Source of the DNA: Pseudomonas yamanorum
GTDB taxonomy: Bacteria; Pseudomonadota; Gammaproteobacteria; Pseudomonadales; Pseudomonadaceae
Length of the DNA: 64,000 nt
NCBI RefSeq assembly: GCF_013386765.1
Contig: NZ_JACARE010000019.1
Span: 131,755-195,754 of the forward strand
Direction of reading: 5' to 3'
Part shown: in pieces, positions 62,801 to 64,000 of the stretch
Numbering within the stretch: the first letter of the stretch is position 1
Layout: each line of letters starts with the position of its first letter
Program-made: the position numbers and the translations under genes
The notes under the pieces: generated by a model
Told to the model about the DNA's origin: nothing
Databases searched by the model: none
The model's input: only the letters and a program-made list of their open reading frames with translations

Positions 62801-63072
62801 CCGAAGCCGTTCAACGACTGCGCCTCGATATGGCGGATGTCGTTGACCGTGGTGGTCAGCACCCGTTCGAAGGGCGAGGTGATACGGCCGGCCATCTGGT
62901 CGGGTGGCAAGCCGGTGTACTGCCAGATCACGGCAATCACGGGGATACGAATTTCGGGGAAGATGTCGGTCGGGGTACGCCAGGCCGCGAGCGGGCCCAC
63001 AATCAGGATGAAAATGGCCAATACCAGGAAGGTATAGGGGCGCCGCAATGCGATGCGCACAAGGTTGAGCAT
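59884..63072 (-). CDS. RND efflux pump permease (inner-membrane transporter)
   Basis: About 1062 residues, with the start placed at ATG 63072 (MLNLVRIALRRPYTF) where family members begin. It has the RND layout: one helix, a large periplasmic loop, six helices, and a repeat. The fourth-helix proton-relay aspartates lie in AVGILVDDATVTIENI. It exports hydrophobic or cationic drugs, solvents or metabolites at the expense of the proton gradient. The operon order is permease - adaptor - channel - yghU. A MarR gene is divergent. The substrate class is not readable. Confidence 0.88.
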   Translation of the reverse strand: MLNLVRIALRRPYTFLVLAIFILIVGPLAAWRTPTDIFPEIRIPVIAVIWQYTGLPPDQMAGRITSPFERVLTTTVNDIRHIEAQSLNGFGIVKVYFQPGVNISTANAQVTSVSQAILRQLPPGTTPPLVLNYSASTVPIVQLALSGKGLTEQKLGDIGLNTVRLMLTTVPGAALPYPFGGKTRQVQIDLDSARMQARGLSAQDVANALATQNLITPVGTQKIGSYEFNLQLNNSPTDFHDLENLPIKTADGTTVLIRDVATVRDGNPPQTNIVHVNGNRSVLLPVLKTGSASTLGVIAGIKDKLADNKAALPPNLNIDLIGDQSLFVRSAISGVAREGIIAAALTSLMILLFLGSWRSTVIIATSIPLAILASIATLSALGETLNIMTLGGLALAVGILVDDATVTIENINWHLEQGKPVETAILDGAAQIVTPAFVSLLCICIVFVPMFFLEGVARFLFVPMAEAVIFAMIASFILSRTLVPTLANYLLKPHEHHADGTPVVAPSSNPLVKFQRGFERQFEAFRGVYHGALESALHHRRIAVIAMLAFVAVSFALVPFLGRNFFPDVDSGQILLHVRAPVGTRVESNARLVSQIENTIHKVIEPKELAAIVDNIGLAISGINVAYNNTGTVGSQDSDIQISLKEGHRPTAEYMRELRERLPREFPNAVFSFPASDIVGQILNFGSSAPVDVQIAGNNLPANFTYASTLLREIRRVPGVVDARIQQSRQLPTFKIDVDRTQAQLVGLNERDVTNSLVVNLAGSSQVAPTFWLNPANGVSYPIVMQTPQYGLDTLAALHNLPLSGSPGAAQDQTLGGLASIERSHANSVVTQSDIQPVVEVLTAIQGRDLGAVAADIQTIIAAHASEVPTGSKVLLQGQVQTMNAAFSGLLFGLLGAVVLIYLLIVVNFQSWADPFVIITALPAALAGIVWMLFITHTPLSVPALTGAIMCMGVATANAILVVSFCRERLAVHGDAVQAALEAGFTRLRPVLMTAISMIIGMAPMALSLGEGGEQNAPLGRAVIGGLAFATIATLFLVPLIFSLVHGRRQHATLATTATQGV

Positions 63073-63181
63073 AGGTGTGATCCAGACAGGAAGTTGATGA
63101 CTGAAGGAGGTACCAAACAGCGCTTCCCTCCTGCCCCGCCCGTCTGTGATCCGGGCCAACTGCACTGACATCCGGTCAAAA

Positions 63182-63221
63182 TAGAGGCATATGCCACGAT
63201 ATAGCGTTTAGAGGCATACGC
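63182..63221. promoter_or_regulatory. Direct-repeat operator candidate between the RND operon and the MarR gene
   Basis: TAGAGGCATATGCC (63182-63195, containing the palindrome GGCATATGCC) and TAGAGGCATACGC (63209-63221) are two copies of one motif 27 bases apart in the divergent promoter region. The spacing and repeat suit binding of the MarR regulator next door. Confidence 0.55.
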
Positions 63222-63305
63222 AACTAATTTGTTGCAATGTGTGTCAATATTCATCTTGCCGGATTAACGTTTGGTTAACCCTTTAGCTGTAGCGAGTGAC
63301 CGCCC

Positions 63306-63776
63306 GTGAAATGTGCACCGCCCACCCTGAATAGCCCCAGCACCTGCTCCAACGGAGCCGTGCGTCGCGCGTCCCGGCGCATGGCGCAGATCTATGACGA
63401 AGCGTTTGTGCCGTTTGGTCTGAAGGCTACCCAGTATTCGCTGATGAACCACATTGCCAATGGGGACGCGCCGAAGATGCGTGACCTGGCGCATTCGCTG
63501 GTGATGGATTTGTCGGCCCTGGGGCATACGCTCAAGCCGCTGGTGCGCGATGGGTTGGTGGTGTTGCAGGTGGACGAGTTGGATCGCCGTAGTCGGCGGG
63601 TGTTGTTGACCGATGCGGGGCAGCGTAAGTACGAGGAGGCGCGGGTGGTGTCTCGGGAGATGGCGGTGCGGTTTGATGAGGCGTTTGGGGCTGAGGCGGC
63701 TTGCGAGCTGCGTAAGGCCATGGATTTTATTGCGTCTGATGAGTTTGCTCGGGCGTTGTTGGGTAAGGGTGGGTGA
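63306..63776 (+). CDS. MarR-family regulator of the RND operon
   Basis: A 156-residue winged-helix protein from GTG 63306. Helix-turn-helix: APKMRDLAHSLVMDLSALGHTLKPLVRDGLV, then the wing with DELDRRSRRVLLTDAGQ. It is divergent from the RND efflux operon, 233 bases away, with a repeated motif in between. It is likely the repressor that relieves the pump when it binds the pump's substrate. The end of the gene is rich in G and T codons. Confidence 0.86.
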   Translation: MKCAPPTLNSPSTCSNGAVRRASRRMAQIYDEAFVPFGLKATQYSLMNHIANGDAPKMRDLAHSLVMDLSALGHTLKPLVRDGLVVLQVDELDRRSRRVLLTDAGQRKYEEARVVSREMAVRFDEAFGAEAACELRKAMDFIASDEFARALLGKGG

Positions 63777-64000
63777 TTGGGGGCATATCCGTTTCTTCGG
63801 TTATGGCCGCTATGGGTTCCGCTCTTACAGCGGCTCACTTTTGAAAAGCGCAAAAGTAAGCAAAACGCTCTTGCCCCACCACTCGGCACCTCGCCTAGGC
63901 TCGGTGTGCCCGCACTCCGGCATTACTCCGCGGGCCGCCGCGACGGGGCGTCCCTGCCCCGTCGCGGCTAAACCGGCGTCCTGCCGGTTTACCCGCTCCG
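63777..64000. repeat. Window-edge repeat-like block with nested hairpins
   Basis: No gene is credible here. The sequence has strong hairpins: CGCGACGGGG with CCCCGTCGCG (63939-63966) and TAAACCGGC with GCCGGTTTA (63969-63991). The stretch around CTTTTGAAAAGCGCAAAAGTA resembles a dispersed repeat that I have seen in fluorescens-group genomes. That recognition is from memory and unproven. The block is cut by the window edge. Confidence 0.45.

Noticed and set aside
61129..63168. A 679-residue plus-strand frame over the RND permease
   Set aside because: It is the shadow of the permease gene, is His/Arg/Gln-rich and has no domain pattern.

Overview
The window reads as a chromosomal segment of a Pseudomonas of the fluorescens group. 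This rests on the GC-rich coding, the families present (ProP with a C-terminal coiled coil, FecI/FecR/TonB receptor, RND pumps, many LysR/TetR/MarR/AraC regulators) and the REP/REPIN-type intergenic hairpins. No rRNA, tRNA, CRISPR array, prophage or intact insertion sequence was seen. The assignment comes from reading alone, with no database search.

Layout. 0.2-2.5 kb: a three-gene, minus-strand operon with a PAAR-tipped candidate type VI secretion effector and a membrane protein that could be its immunity partner. 3-7.7 kb: an MHS-type transporter, then small redox and membrane proteins (DCC, DoxX-like, DUF2269) with a saccharopine-dehydrogenase-like protein and a DUF2867 protein. 7.8-15.8 kb: transporter/regulator pairs, a threonine-aldolase-like enzyme, and a MarR - isochorismatase-like - membrane protein - MFS operon. 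15.85-16.85 kb: a regular tandem array of five REPINs. 16.9-29.9 kb: mostly housekeeping and accessory singletons (DUF1289 protein, secreted nuclease, lipoproteins, aldo/keto reductase, TrmK-like methylase, bestrophin, ProP, PQQ-type sugar dehydrogenase, MFS/TetR pair). 30.1-34.1 kb: an iron-regulated sigma factor / anti-sigma / TonB receptor locus. 34.2-37.4 kb: a McrBC type IV restriction cassette flanked by an 18-base direct repeat matching at 17 positions.

38.6-46.4 kb holds the most unusual locus: a complete HMW1-type two-partner secretion system on the minus strand (outer-membrane transporter, filamentous adhesin, HMW1C-type cytoplasmic N-glucosyltransferase). The transporter gene continues in frame into a second, porin-type beta-barrel, giving a predicted 1009-residue double-barrel protein. 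The adhesin carries 21 N-glycosylation sequons, all after residue 430 and none in the secretion domain.

47.6-56.3 kb looks like a catabolic region: a D-2-hydroxyacid dehydrogenase, an MFS carboxylate/sugar-acid-type carrier, three related LysR regulators, an RraA-type aldolase-like protein, an aminotransferase and a glutamate-transporter-fold symporter whose C-terminus is encoded by a REPIN. 56.4-63.8 kb: a tripartite RND efflux operon that also carries a YghU-like glutathione transferase, with a divergent MarR regulator. The last 220 bases hold nested hairpins that resemble a dispersed Pseudomonas repeat.
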